Shown piece by piece: positions 44,563 through 53,402 of a stretch of DNA of 64,000 nt. Source of the DNA: Bacteroidota bacterium (GTDB taxonomy: Bacteria > Bacteroidota > Ignavibacteria > Kapaibacteriales > Kapaibacteriaceae). Position 1 is the first letter of the stretch; every line of letters begins with the position of its first letter. The position numbers were made by a program, and so were the translations under genes. Under the pieces are notes generated by a model. That model was given only the letters and a program-made list of their open reading frames with translations. It ran no database searches and was not told the DNA's origin. The stretch covers positions 108,439 to 172,438 of the forward strand of contig JAFDZT010000002.1 in NCBI GenBank assembly GCA_018266735.1, given 5' to 3'.

Positions 44563-45240
44563 ATGCCCACACCCATTATCGTTGCCATCGACGGTCCGGC
44601 CGGTGCCGGAAAATCCACCACTGCACGTCGCGTTGCCGAACGCCTGGGCTACATCTACATCGATACGGGTGCCATGTATCGTGCGGTGACGTTGGTGGCC
44701 GTGCAGGCGCATACGGAGATCACGGACGAGGCCATTCGGGACCTGATCGCGCATACCGACATTCGGTTGGCGCACACAGACCAAGGTCAGCGCACGTACG
44801 TCAATGGCCGTGATGTTACCGACCAACTCCGAAATCCCGAGGTCACGAACCTGGTGAGCACGATCAGCGCCATGCCTGTTGTGCGTCGTGCCATGGTACG
44901 CATGCAACGAGAGATCGGGGAGCAAGGCGGCGTGGTCATGGACGGCCGTGACATCGGCACCGTGGTGTTCCCGCGTGCTGAAGTGAAGGTCTACTTGATC
45001 GCCGACGTGGAAGAGCGCGTACGACGTCGATTGCTCGAGGCACGGTTACAAGGGTTCGAGGTGGACGAACACGACGTTCGTCGCCAGATCATGGAACGCG
45101 ATAAGATCGATTCGGAACGCAGCGACAGTCCGCTCACCAAGGCCGATGGGGCCGCGGAGATCGACACGACGGCGCTCACCATCGATCAGCAAGTGGAGTC
45201 GATCCTGTCGCTCGTTCACGCATACAATGGTGCATCATGA
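44563..45240 (+). CDS. cmk: (d)CMP kinase
   Basis: Phosphorylates CMP and dCMP for nucleotide synthesis. The protein is 225 residues, with P-loop GPAGAGKST at 11-19, YIDTGAMYRAVTL, VVMDGRDIGTVVFPRAEVKVYL and RDKIDSERSDSPLTKADGA near the end, all diagnostic for bacterial Cmk. ATG at 44563 chosen over the TTG at 44557. Overlaps ispH by 4 bases (ATGA); cmk-ispH neighbours occur in other bacteria. Confidence 0.95.
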   Translation: MPTPIIVAIDGPAGAGKSTTARRVAERLGYIYIDTGAMYRAVTLVAVQAHTEITDEAIRDLIAHTDIRLAHTDQGQRTYVNGRDVTDQLRNPEVTNLVSTISAMPVVRRAMVRMQREIGEQGGVVMDGRDIGTVVFPRAEVKVYLIADVEERVRRRLLEARLQGFEVDEHDVRRQIMERDKIDSERSDSPLTKADGAAEIDTTALTIDQQVESILSLVHAYNGAS

Positions 45241-46127
45241 AGGTCACGATCGATCAACACAGCGGCTTTTGTTGGGGCGTTGTACGCACCGTTCAGATCG
45301 CCGAAGATCAGTTGGTCAAGGAACGTACCGAGCGGAACGTGTACGTACTTGGACATATCATTCACAACCCCAAAGAGATCGAGCGACTCGAGGCAAAGGG
45401 GTTGAAGACGGTGTCGGTGGACGACTTCGATTCCCTTGCACACCGTGGTGCCAAGGTGATCATTCGTGCACACGGCGAGCCGCCGAGCACGTATCGCAAG
45501 GCCTGGGAATGCGGCATCGAGATCGTCGACGCAACCTGTCCGGTGGTCACGAAGCTCCAAGAACGTGTGCGCAAATTCTACGATCAGGGCTATCAAGTGG
45601 TGGTCTTCGGAAAGAAGGACCATGCCGAAGTGCTCGGTGTGCGCGGCGTCTGTAACGACGAATGCATCGTGATCAAGAACGTCGACGAAGCTCTTGCCCA
45701 GATCGACCTTGCACGCAAGACCGTGCTGTTCTCACAGACGACGATGGACCGACCGACGTTCCAGGCCATTCGCGATGCCTTGCAGGTGCGGATCAAGGAA
45801 CTCATCGTCGACACGATGGAGGAGATCGCCACGGAGTTCCACGCCAAGGACACCATTTGCGGTCAGGTCTCCGGTCGTGAACACCTCCTCGCCGCCTATG
45901 CCGCCGCCAACGACGTCATCATCTTTGTGGCAGGTCGTGCCTCGTCGAACGGAAAGGTGCTCTACGATGTTGCCAAGGCCGCGAATCCGCGCACCTACTT
46001 CATTGAAGACATCTCGGAGCTCAAGGACGAATGGTTCGAGGGCGCCGAAACGGTGGGGATCAGTGGGGCCACGAGTACGCCGCAGTGGTTTATGGAAGAA
46101 GTTAAGAAAGTGATTAGTGACAAGTGA
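45237..46127 (+). CDS. ispH: 4-hydroxy-3-methylbut-2-enyl diphosphate reductase
   Basis: Last enzyme of the MEP isoprenoid pathway, a 4Fe-4S protein making IPP and DMAPP. The protein is 296 residues. Cluster ligands are Cys12 (GFCWGVVR), Cys101 (DATCPVV) and Cys208 (TICGQVSGRE). The diphosphate-binding HIIHNP (40-45) and HGEPP (79-83) motifs are present, and GISGATSTPQWFMEEV is near the C-terminus. The last codons and the stop (VISDK) lie inside a tandem AAGTGAC repeat, so the C-terminus has been shaped by it. Confidence 0.95.
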   Translation: MKVTIDQHSGFCWGVVRTVQIAEDQLVKERTERNVYVLGHIIHNPKEIERLEAKGLKTVSVDDFDSLAHRGAKVIIRAHGEPPSTYRKAWECGIEIVDATCPVVTKLQERVRKFYDQGYQVVVFGKKDHAEVLGVRGVCNDECIVIKNVDEALAQIDLARKTVLFSQTTMDRPTFQAIRDALQVRIKELIVDTMEEIATEFHAKDTICGQVSGREHLLAAYAAANDVIIFVAGRASSNGKVLYDVAKAANPRTYFIEDISELKDEWFEGAETVGISGATSTPQWFMEEVKKVISDK

Positions 46128-46202
46128 CGAGTGACGAGTTGAGTGACGAGTTACAAGTGACAAGTGACAAGTGACAAGTGACAAGTAAAGTGAGAAGTGA
46201 CA
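46109..46202 (+). repeat. tandem AAGTGAC heptamer repeat after ispH
   Basis: About 94 bases built from AGTGACA/AGTGACG units with a dominant 7-bp period, with several perfect consecutive AAGTGAC copies around 46155-46185. It begins in the last five codons of ispH and ends before the ssrA leader. The same unit occurs at 54893-54920 and, inverted, at 56811-56885. Confidence 0.85.
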
Positions 46203-46218
46203 ATTCTATAATTGTACC

Positions 46219-46254
46219 AGATTGAATTCTGTATTCTGTATTTTGTATTCTCTT
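46219..46254 (+). repeat. AT-rich imperfect TGTATTCT repeat upstream of ssrA
   Basis: GAATTCTGTATTCTGTATTT is the start of a short 7-8 bp imperfect repeat. It lies where the ssrA promoter should be. It contains TATTTTG at 46239-46245, one base short of the TAnnTTTG element. Confidence 0.45.
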
Positions 46255-46269
46255 CCGATTTCTTCAATT

Positions 46270-46631
46270 GGGGATGTACCGGTCTCGACGGGGCGAGATG
46301 ATCTCGAAGACGCTTGCCGAGCTACGCTGGTGGAGCTCGTTAATACAACTGGCGAACAAACACATGCAGATAACTTCGGTTATCGCATGGCTGCCTAATT
46401 AGGTACCCATGCCATTGATACAGATGATTGACTGTCGTCTTCTGTACCAGTGACGCTCAAAGACAGTCTGGCGTGAAGCTGTGCATTAGGGCGTAGCGCG
46501 AGACAACACTGATGATCGCAATGAGCGACCTGTCGATGGGTGCCGCCATTGTTAAACCCAAACATCGACTACGCAGGTAGCATGCTTCGGTGATTCCGCT
46601 TCGGACCCGGGTTCGACTCCCGGCATCTCCA
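46270..46631 (+). ncRNA. ssrA: transfer-messenger RNA (tmRNA)
   Basis: Rescues stalled ribosomes and tags nascent proteins for proteolysis. The 5' end GGGGATG (46270-46276) pairs with CATCTCC (46624-46630) as acceptor stem. The T-arm GGGTTCGACTCCCGG (46609-46623) is perfect. The resume frame begins GGC at 46351 and reads GEQTHADNFGYRMAA before TAA at 46396-46398; the GE start and MAA end are as expected for a tag. The 3' CCA is not encoded. Other frames give no AA-ending peptide. A terminator-like hairpin follows. Confidence 0.95.
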
Positions 46632-46644
46632 CTCTCAAGAGACC

Positions 46645-46671
46645 CAACGGCCGTCATTATGATGGCCGTTG
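46645..46671 (+). terminator. hairpin downstream of tmRNA
   Basis: CAACGGCC (46645-46652) pairs with GGCCGTTG (46664-46671), and the stem extends inward through TCA/TGA to a 3-nt loop. The T-rich tail is weak (GTCGTTTG). It is the likely ssrA terminator and may also act on the convergent gene ending at 46682. Confidence 0.6.
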
Positions 46672-46681
46672 TCGTTTGTGG

Positions 46682-47137
46682 TCAATGCTGTTCCACCGGT
46701 AGGGCGGCAAGGTAGCGGGGGAGGTCGGCGACCATGTCCTTGATGTTGAGGGCAAGCATGGCGATGGCGCGACGGCGGTCTTCGTAGGAAGGAGTTGGGG
46801 CCACATCGCGAAGGTCGGCAAAGTGATGGTGGATCGTGAGTGGTGTGCCGGTGATCGTTGCGGCCACATGTCGCACGGCATCGTCGAGCGTGACGACGAC
46901 GTCGTAGGCCACCATGGGAAGATCCGTAAGACGTTGCGCAAACAGTGACGTCATATTGCCACCATGTTCCCGTAACACGTCGGCGACCAACGGATCGATC
47001 TCACCACGCTCGACCCCGGCCGAATACGAAACCACAAGGTCGGCAAGGAGGGCACTTGCAAATCCTTCCGCAAGTTGACTTCGCACAGCGTTATCGGAGC
47101 ACAGAAAGAGAACATTGTATTTACGATGCGTTGTCAT
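46682..47137 (-). CDS. low-molecular-weight phosphatase / arsenate reductase-like protein
   Basis: A 151-residue cytosolic protein of the LMW-PTPase fold. The P-loop Cx5R is FLCSDNAVRSQLAEG with Cys13 and Arg19; the general acid Asp would be in the LRDVAP segment. Arsenate reductases of the thioredoxin class normally have further redox cysteines, which I do not see here, so a protein phosphatase or a glutaredoxin/bacillithiol-type arsenate reductase are both possible. No ars genes are adjacent. Confidence 0.75.
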   Translation of the reverse strand: MTTHRKYNVLFLCSDNAVRSQLAEGFASALLADLVVSYSAGVERGEIDPLVADVLREHGGNMTSLFAQRLTDLPMVAYDVVVTLDDAVRHVAATITGTPLTIHHHFADLRDVAPTPSYEDRRRAIAMLALNIKDMVADLPRYLAALPVEQH

Positions 47138-47198
47138 TGCGGTAAACTACGGCAGTGGTCTCACCTCTGCGTGTTACCAGTTCGCAACATACCGTCAG

Positions 47199-48233
47199 CT
47201 ACCGAAACGCACGAACCGTATTGTCGGTTGCATTGATCGTGATAATGTCATAGCCGGACAGATCAGCGGTTCTATAAGCCGTAGTGATCACATTTCCGTC
47301 GGGCGTAATAGCAATGGGCATTCCCCGTGCATAGCGACAAGTTGCTGCTGTCACGTCGACGGATGCGATGCGTCGAATGGACGCAAGATCAGAACAGTCC
47401 CATCGTTCGATGATAACATGAACATCGGACTCTGCATCTTGTGGTGCAACGTTCATGTAGCGGATGGATGCCAATTGCATGCCATCCGCGCGAAGTGCAA
47501 CATCGTCGTGTGATGTCACGAAGAGCTTACTGTCGATCCGAACGTCGTTGATGAACAACTGATCTTTGTTGCTGTAGCCAGGTGACCAAGATAAAATCCG
47601 CTTGCCGTCCACCGATGTCGAGATATAGTTCTTTCCTTGACCCGGGAGGGTATTGGCGGAGTCAACTATCCGGCCTGTTTCCACATCGACAAGAAGTGTT
47701 CCTGATTCAAGCATCATGCACCGTCGCCCATCGGGTAACGTGATCAATGGATCCTCGACAATGCCGTCCCGCTCATTCTTCCACGCACGACCTGCAATGC
47801 CCGCGAACTGAACCTCATGAATGCGTTGCGTCGCCGGGGTTAGGAAGTAATAGCGCATGGTCGTGCCAAATGAACACGATAGGAGGAACGTGGCATCATC
47901 CACACAGACACAGCCACATGCACGGGGATATTCGCCGGAACGAAGGAGTACGTCAGGATCGAATGACCAGATCGTTTCGCCCGTTGGAACACGGACAAAG
48001 CGATACCGTTGTCCAAAGGATGTATCCGACACTCTGATGCCAACATAGGTGCATACCACGCCCGTTTGTGACCGTAGTTGTTGCGCAAAAGCCAGTGAGG
48101 CGATCTCGGGTCTCTCGAAATGTGAATCGTACCCCCAAACAATCTTCGGCGCCCTGCATTCATTCGGATCGAACCCTGTGGAACATGCCGAGAGGAACGA
48201 CAGGAACAGGACGGACAGGAGGATAGCTTGCAT
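47199..48233 (-). CDS. lipoprotein of unknown function, propeller-like
   Basis: A 344-residue lipoprotein: signal ends in FLSAC (Cys17). The mature part has repeats of short strands and phrases such as ISTSVDGKRILSWSPGYSNKDQLFIN and PDGNVITTAYRTADLSGYDIITIN, suggesting a beta-propeller. No family recognised. The start codon lies 1 base after the stop of the SpoIIE-type phosphatase gene, so it is co-transcribed with it. Composition is slightly more AT-rich than the neighbours. Confidence 0.7.
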   Translation of the reverse strand: MQAILLSVLFLSFLSACSTGFDPNECRAPKIVWGYDSHFERPEIASLAFAQQLRSQTGVVCTYVGIRVSDTSFGQRYRFVRVPTGETIWSFDPDVLLRSGEYPRACGCVCVDDATFLLSCSFGTTMRYYFLTPATQRIHEVQFAGIAGRAWKNERDGIVEDPLITLPDGRRCMMLESGTLLVDVETGRIVDSANTLPGQGKNYISTSVDGKRILSWSPGYSNKDQLFINDVRIDSKLFVTSHDDVALRADGMQLASIRYMNVAPQDAESDVHVIIERWDCSDLASIRRIASVDVTAATCRYARGMPIAITPDGNVITTAYRTADLSGYDIITINATDNTVRAFR

Positions 48234-48234
48234 G

Positions 48235-50259
48235 TTAGACCACCTTGATCACTGCGAATGTGATATCGTCAGATGCATCATGTCCGTCCAACCAACGCTC
48301 GCTCATCAGGACGAGCTCGTTGCCGATCTCCAAGGCCGTGCGTGATGCATGAGCCAGCATGATCTCTTCGATGATCTCATATCCCGGTGTCTGTCGCTGC
48401 GCATTGAACAGTTCAGGGAGTCCGTCCGTGAGCAGAACGAGCACATCGCCCGGTGCGAGATCGGTCACAATGCTGGGATAGGCCGGGATCATGGGACTTC
48501 CTAACGGCAACGCCTTGACGGTGTGACGTACCACATCGTTCGAGGCTGTTCGATAATGCAGCAGTGGGGGAATGCCGGCCGACGTGAATTGCGCCTTCAT
48601 GCCATCGATCGTCAGGAGGCCCATGCACATGTACATACCATGCATGTGAAGCTTGCGGAGACCTTCCGACGTGTTGCGCATGATGGTCTCGTGGTTCTCC
48701 GTTGCGCCGTACATGAGGAAGTGACATTTTGTTGCCGTGACGAGGACGGAAGCCTTCATGCCATGACCTGTTGCATCACCAATGGCAACGGTGATCTTCT
48801 CGTCGGAGTGTCGGATGTAGTCGAAGTAGTCTCCACCCACCTCCGTTGCCGAGCGCATGGCAACGGCTGTTTGAAGGTGGACAAGGGGCGGCATGTTGGC
48901 AGGGCGCATGGCGTCTTGCAGGCGTCGCGCCTCTTCGAGTTCGCGCGTCTTCCGTCCATGCTCGATCTCGATCTGCTTGCGAAGCACTTCTTCGGCCGCC
49001 GCACGTCGCTCATGCGAGAGTCGCTCGCTCGAGATCTCGCCAACACGTCGTGCAAGGAAGATCGACATGCTCACCGGCATGCTCACGAGTCCACTCACCG
49101 TCACGACTCGCCATGCGGTTTGGGAGAGTTCAAGCAATCCCATGTACTGACCGAAGAACCAGGCCAACATGTAGCACGTGAAGAGCAACAGACCGAGTCC
49201 GACGATCCACGCACCGGCCTGCCGCTGGATCATGGCCTTGATCGTCAACCGGCTCACGTCGATGGTGGCCAACACCACCAAACCCGCCCATGCCGCCGTG
49301 CCGCCTCCCGGGATCAAAAAGGCCGTAGCCACCGTGAGAAGCGTGATCACCGAGCTGACGATGACGCGGGCCTTGGTGAGGCGACCGTAGAACATCATGG
49401 CGATGAGCAAGAGCACCACCCAGATGATGACGATCCACAGGATACCAAGCATGCGACTGACGTTGAGCGTGACGGTAGGGTCGGTCGTGCCAGCAAGGAT
49501 GTGCCACGACACGAAGATGCCGCTGAAGACCAACGTAAAGGCCGTATACAACAGATGGACGCGTTGCTTTCGATCGAAGAGGAAGAACAACAAGTGCAGC
49601 AGACCGAGCGCGAGCACCATTCCGAAGGGAACGAGCGTCGTGCGATCGAACACGTCCACGCGTTCGAGCATTTCGCTGGCCACGTCCGCCGTACTGCCCA
49701 TGCGAATGCCAAAGCCGATCTGAACGCCTGCCGTGTCCTTCTCCATGCTCACATCGTCGGCCTGCAGTCGGATGGCGATCACGTGCACCTTTGACGCATC
49801 GGTACGGTCGAGGAAGGGATCGATGGGAACGATCTCGTGCTGGGGATTGTGGTCTCGGCGGTGGCGACCCGTTGGGTCGATCGTTCCGACGGAACGCACG
49901 TGGTGACCGTCGATGTAGATGTCGGATGCACCGAACTGGGCGATCACCAAGGAGAGACTCTGATGCCACAGGCTATGGTCGAGCGTGAACCGACCCCGCA
50001 ACCAGCCGATGCCATTCCATTCCTTGAGGACATATCCCTGCATGTGCTCGGGCTGTCCGACGGGCCTCCACGACGCAAGCGAATCGGTGCCTCGCGCGAA
50101 CTCGGGTCGGTCCTGTGTTGTGTATTCCAGTGCGCTGGCCAGGTCGACTCCCGCTGCTCCGAGAACGTCGCGCGTCGTAAGGCGAAGCGTCTGTACCGGT
50201 GCGGCCGACGTCAGCGTCACATGGATACATATCAGGATGATGAATAGCCCCCCGCGCAT
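48235..50259 (-). CDS. membrane SpoIIE-type serine phosphatase with 7TMR-like sensor region
   Basis: A 674-residue signalling protein. Signal peptide, then a ~190-residue beta-rich extracytoplasmic region with WLRGRFTLDHSLWHQSLSLVI, as in 7TMR-DISM sensors. About seven hydrophobic helices lie at ~210-415, a coiled-coil linker at ~420-465 (RRAAAEEVLRKQIEIEHGRKTRELEEARRLQDAM), and a PP2C/SpoIIE phosphatase at ~470-674. Metal-binding motifs: GGDYFDYI, IGDATGHGMKASV, LLTDGLPE and SDDITFAVI. Likely dephosphorylates an anti-anti-sigma protein, but none is adjacent. Confidence 0.87.
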   Translation of the reverse strand: MRGGLFIILICIHVTLTSAAPVQTLRLTTRDVLGAAGVDLASALEYTTQDRPEFARGTDSLASWRPVGQPEHMQGYVLKEWNGIGWLRGRFTLDHSLWHQSLSLVIAQFGASDIYIDGHHVRSVGTIDPTGRHRRDHNPQHEIVPIDPFLDRTDASKVHVIAIRLQADDVSMEKDTAGVQIGFGIRMGSTADVASEMLERVDVFDRTTLVPFGMVLALGLLHLLFFLFDRKQRVHLLYTAFTLVFSGIFVSWHILAGTTDPTVTLNVSRMLGILWIVIIWVVLLLIAMMFYGRLTKARVIVSSVITLLTVATAFLIPGGGTAAWAGLVVLATIDVSRLTIKAMIQRQAGAWIVGLGLLLFTCYMLAWFFGQYMGLLELSQTAWRVVTVSGLVSMPVSMSIFLARRVGEISSERLSHERRAAAEEVLRKQIEIEHGRKTRELEEARRLQDAMRPANMPPLVHLQTAVAMRSATEVGGDYFDYIRHSDEKITVAIGDATGHGMKASVLVTATKCHFLMYGATENHETIMRNTSEGLRKLHMHGMYMCMGLLTIDGMKAQFTSAGIPPLLHYRTASNDVVRHTVKALPLGSPMIPAYPSIVTDLAPGDVLVLLTDGLPELFNAQRQTPGYEIIEEIMLAHASRTALEIGNELVLMSERWLDGHDASDDITFAVIKVV

Positions 50260-50379
50260 GCCGTGCCCTTTCTGCGTTCAACTCAACGCTCCGCGGTGGA
50301 GCGACCAAGCATGCAACTTCACAAAAAAGGGGCAGGGAAGCAAGGTGATGTTCCGGCGGTTAGTCGCTGGTTAGTGGGT

Positions 50380-50393
50380 GGTGAGTGCTCACC
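50380..50393. promoter_or_regulatory. perfect palindrome upstream of the NlpC/P60 gene
   Basis: GGTGAGTGCTCACC, two 6-bp arms around TG, lies in the 198-bp divergent gap between the phosphatase and the NlpC/P60 gene. Tandem CATCATCATT units (50421-50440) follow. It could be an operator; there is no direct evidence. Confidence 0.25.
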
Positions 50394-50457
50394 CCGAAGT
50401 TCGCACGACAACGGTTCACTCATCATCATTCATCATCATTCATTTCCGAGGACATTC

Positions 50458-51468
50458 ATGTTCACACTTCGCACGCTTCTCGTGGCCGGCCTCGCCGCCC
50501 TTTCCCTTACCGCATGTTCGGACCATCCCATGGCCCCGAATGCACCCGCACAGCGCTCCACACAAAAGGGAGCCCAGATCCAAAGCACGGTCGTGATCTG
50601 CGGTCGGTTCAAGATGACCACCGATGGAGCCTTGACCACCGTGACCAATGCCTTCACAAATGCATGGCTCGCCACCTACACGCTCAACAGTCGCACCGTG
50701 ACGATGAGCGGCGAACAACGCACCTTCTCGGAGAACAACATCACCGTCACACACAGCACATGGGTACGTGCGCTTGCCACGGCCTTCAATGGAACCGTCG
50801 ACACAACGTGGCTTTCCACGAACCTTGCCAACAACGTGAATACGAACGGCACCGATGATATCCTGTCGATCGCCTCTGAGTACTTGCAGGCCGGCGCGAA
50901 GAATGCGAACTATGGACCAACGGCCACGACAGAAGGTTCGGACTTCAACGACTATCTGCAAGTGAACTGGACGTACACACCGCACTACAGCGTGTCGCTC
51001 GGACGTGTGGTCACATCGTGGACGGATGGCTACGATGCGAACCGCGTCAACTGTCTGGATTGCTCCGGCTACATGCGCATGGTGTGGGGGTATCGCTCGC
51101 AAGTGCCGATGTGCTACAACCCCGATCCCGCCTCGCCGAACACGTCGATGCCACGCAAGGCCTTCGAGATCTATGGCAGCGGACCGGGCACACTCGTTGG
51201 TCTTCCTGCCACGAACTTCCGCATCGGTGACCTGGTGTTCTTCGATGCCGATTCGTCGAGCTCGGCAGAGATCGGTCGCATCGATCACGTGGGCATGTTC
51301 ATCGGCGCCGACCAGAATGGCAACCTGCGATTCATTCACAGTCGCAAGTCGGAGAACCGCGGACCCACGTTCACGCTCGATACCTATGGCAAGTCGATCC
51401 TGAATGACGACGGCACCGGACAGTATCTCTACTACGTGAATGCTCTCAAGGGCGGTCGCCGTCTGTAA
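50458..51468 (+). CDS. NlpC/P60-like lipoprotein
   Basis: A 336-residue lipoprotein: signal ends in LSLTAC (Cys20), which fixes the ATG at 50458. The C-terminal ~140 residues are an NlpC/P60-type cysteine peptidase with Cys202 in CLDCSGYMRMVW, the IGDLVFFD strand and His277 in IDHVGMFIG. Members cut peptidoglycan stem peptides or related amide bonds. The N-terminal ~180 residues are Asn/Thr-rich and not recognised. The GH57 gene starts 9 bases after its stop. Confidence 0.82.
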   Translation: MFTLRTLLVAGLAALSLTACSDHPMAPNAPAQRSTQKGAQIQSTVVICGRFKMTTDGALTTVTNAFTNAWLATYTLNSRTVTMSGEQRTFSENNITVTHSTWVRALATAFNGTVDTTWLSTNLANNVNTNGTDDILSIASEYLQAGAKNANYGPTATTEGSDFNDYLQVNWTYTPHYSVSLGRVVTSWTDGYDANRVNCLDCSGYMRMVWGYRSQVPMCYNPDPASPNTSMPRKAFEIYGSGPGTLVGLPATNFRIGDLVFFDADSSSSAEIGRIDHVGMFIGADQNGNLRFIHSRKSENRGPTFTLDTYGKSILNDDGTGQYLYYVNALKGGRRL

Positions 51469-51477
51469 ATTGAGGGC

Positions 51478-53388
51478 ATGAGACCTCTCCGCCTTTCCTT
51501 CCTTTGGCATCAACATCAGCCGTACTACCGGATGGGTGATTCATTCATCCTTCCGTGGGTACGGCTGCATGCCGTGAAAGACTATACCGATCTGTTGCTG
51601 CTCTTTGAAGAGTTCCCGCAGGTGAAGCACACCGTGAACGTTGTTCCCTCATTGCTCATGCAACTCTCGGAGTATGCACATGGAGTGCAGGATGGCGTGC
51701 AGGAGCTCACGATGCTACCGGCGGCAACGCTCAGCGATGAGGAGAAGCGCTCCATCGCACGACTCTTCGTGTTGTGCAACCACGAGCACATGATCGCTCC
51801 GTATCCACGCTATGCAGCGCTTGCCGATGCCATTCGCACAAGACGCTGGCATGCATTCTCGACGCAGGACTGGCTCGACCTGCAAGTGTGGTACCTGCTC
51901 ACGTGGATCGGTCCGGTCTCCCGTCGCATCGAAGAGGTGGCAAGGCTCTTTCGAAAGGCGGCAGGGTTCACGGAGGCCGACAAGCAAGCGTTGCTTGCAG
52001 AACACCGTCGCCTTATGGACGCCATGGTGCCAACGATGCGCCGACTCCACGATGCAGGTCAGATCGAGATGAGCGTAACGCCATACATGCATCCCATCCT
52101 TCCATTGCTTTGCAACACGGATGTAGCGCATGAAGCGCGACCGACCATGTCGCTACCCTCCACACCGTTCCGCGCATCCAGCGATGCTCATGAACATGTG
52201 CGTCGTGCCATCGACATGTTCCATTCCACGTTCGAACACAGCCCACAAGGAATGTGGCCTGCTGAAGGATCCGTGAGCACCGAGGCCATTGGCATCATGA
52301 GCGCGCACGGCATCCAGTGGGCGGCCACGGATGAGGCCGTGCTCCGACATACGCTTGGCGACATGTATCATCCAACGTCCACGTACTTCCCGTGGACAGT
52401 GCGAACACCGCACGGTGATGTAGGCATGTTGTTTCGCGATCATACGTTGAGCGATGCCATCGGCTTCGAGTATCAACGCTGGGATGCAGCGGCGGCTGCA
52501 CGAGATCTCTTGGCGCGACTCGAAGAACGCAAACGGGATATCGTGCAACAGCATGGAGAAGAATCGCTCGATCATGCTGTGGTTCCCATCATTCTCGATG
52601 GAGAGAATTGTTGGGAGTTCTACGTCGACAATGGCGCGCCGTTCGTTCGTGCGCTTCTGCAAGCACTGAGCACGGACGACCGCTTCGTCACCGTCACGTG
52701 TGCCGAGGCCACGGCAGCACCGCATCGTACGTTCATGTCGCCCCGCACCTCGATCGTGGCCGGCTCGTGGATCGATGGCAACTTCGATATCTGGATCGGC
52801 TCACCGGAGAAGAACCTTGCATGGGAACTGCTTGCGCAAGCAAGGGCCATGGTGTCACCGACGGATCCTGCCCATGCCGCCGCACGCGAGGCATTGCTCA
52901 TTGCCGAAGGATCCGACTGGTTCTGGTGGTATGAGCCCCGACATCAGGCTCCGAACAAGTACGATTTCGATGTGCTCTTCCGGTATCATCTTCGCACGAT
53001 CTATTCCACCGTTGGACTCCAACCTCCGGTCGACTTGGATCGAACACTCTATGAGCTTGCCCATACCTCCGACCATGGCGGTTCCTACACCATTCCGGTG
53101 TCCTTTGGTATGTCGGCCATGCATGTGGCCGATGTGATCGCACGCGATGTGACGGTGGAATCGAACGATGGCCTGCTCACGCTCACGCTCTCGCTGAACC
53201 GAGAGATCCTGGAAGGGGAGTCCGTTACGTTTCGTGTTGATGACAATGCGAACGCCACATATCGTGACGCCACACACCTTGTGCATCATGCACCGGTGAA
53301 GGCGGGGACATCATGTAGGATCGTGGTGACGGAGCAACGTCCGTCGCGCGCCGAACAGTCGTGGACACATGTTGTGTCGTGCGCGTGA
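51478..53388 (+). CDS. glycoside hydrolase family 57 protein
   Basis: A 636-residue cytosolic enzyme of the GH57 class (alpha-amylase, 4-alpha-glucanotransferase or branching-type). It opens with LSFLWHQHQPYY (HQHQP, conserved region 1). Glu263 in MWPAEGSVS is the candidate nucleophile, and Asp374 in ILDGENCWE the candidate acid/base. The N-terminal 7-stranded barrel is followed by a helical C-terminal region and a ~100-residue beta domain. Exact specificity is unclear. No other glycogen gene is nearby. TAAATTGA overlaps the preceding stop, 6 bases before the ATG; it resembles a degenerate -7 box. Confidence 0.87.
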   Translation: MRPLRLSFLWHQHQPYYRMGDSFILPWVRLHAVKDYTDLLLLFEEFPQVKHTVNVVPSLLMQLSEYAHGVQDGVQELTMLPAATLSDEEKRSIARLFVLCNHEHMIAPYPRYAALADAIRTRRWHAFSTQDWLDLQVWYLLTWIGPVSRRIEEVARLFRKAAGFTEADKQALLAEHRRLMDAMVPTMRRLHDAGQIEMSVTPYMHPILPLLCNTDVAHEARPTMSLPSTPFRASSDAHEHVRRAIDMFHSTFEHSPQGMWPAEGSVSTEAIGIMSAHGIQWAATDEAVLRHTLGDMYHPTSTYFPWTVRTPHGDVGMLFRDHTLSDAIGFEYQRWDAAAAARDLLARLEERKRDIVQQHGEESLDHAVVPIILDGENCWEFYVDNGAPFVRALLQALSTDDRFVTVTCAEATAAPHRTFMSPRTSIVAGSWIDGNFDIWIGSPEKNLAWELLAQARAMVSPTDPAHAAAREALLIAEGSDWFWWYEPRHQAPNKYDFDVLFRYHLRTIYSTVGLQPPVDLDRTLYELAHTSDHGGSYTIPVSFGMSAMHVADVIARDVTVESNDGLLTLTLSLNREILEGESVTFRVDDNANATYRDATHLVHHAPVKAGTSCRIVVTEQRPSRAEQSWTHVVSCA

Positions 53389-53402
53389 TCGCGCCGCGCC
53401 TG

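Noticed and set aside
46109..46202. Possible CRISPR array
   Set aside because: The units are 7 bp and contiguous, with no unique spacers of ~30 bp, and no cas genes are near. It is a tandem microsatellite.
46457..46657. Short minus-strand open frame over the 3' half of the tmRNA
   Set aside because: It lies in the structured tmRNA gene. Translations ending in such SRTRVRSGI-like peptides are typical spurious calls over tRNA-like T-arms.
48523..49794. 423-codon plus-strand frame opposite the SpoIIE-type phosphatase
   Set aside because: Antisense shadow, rich in His, Glu and Arg; the phosphatase motifs on the other strand are unambiguous.
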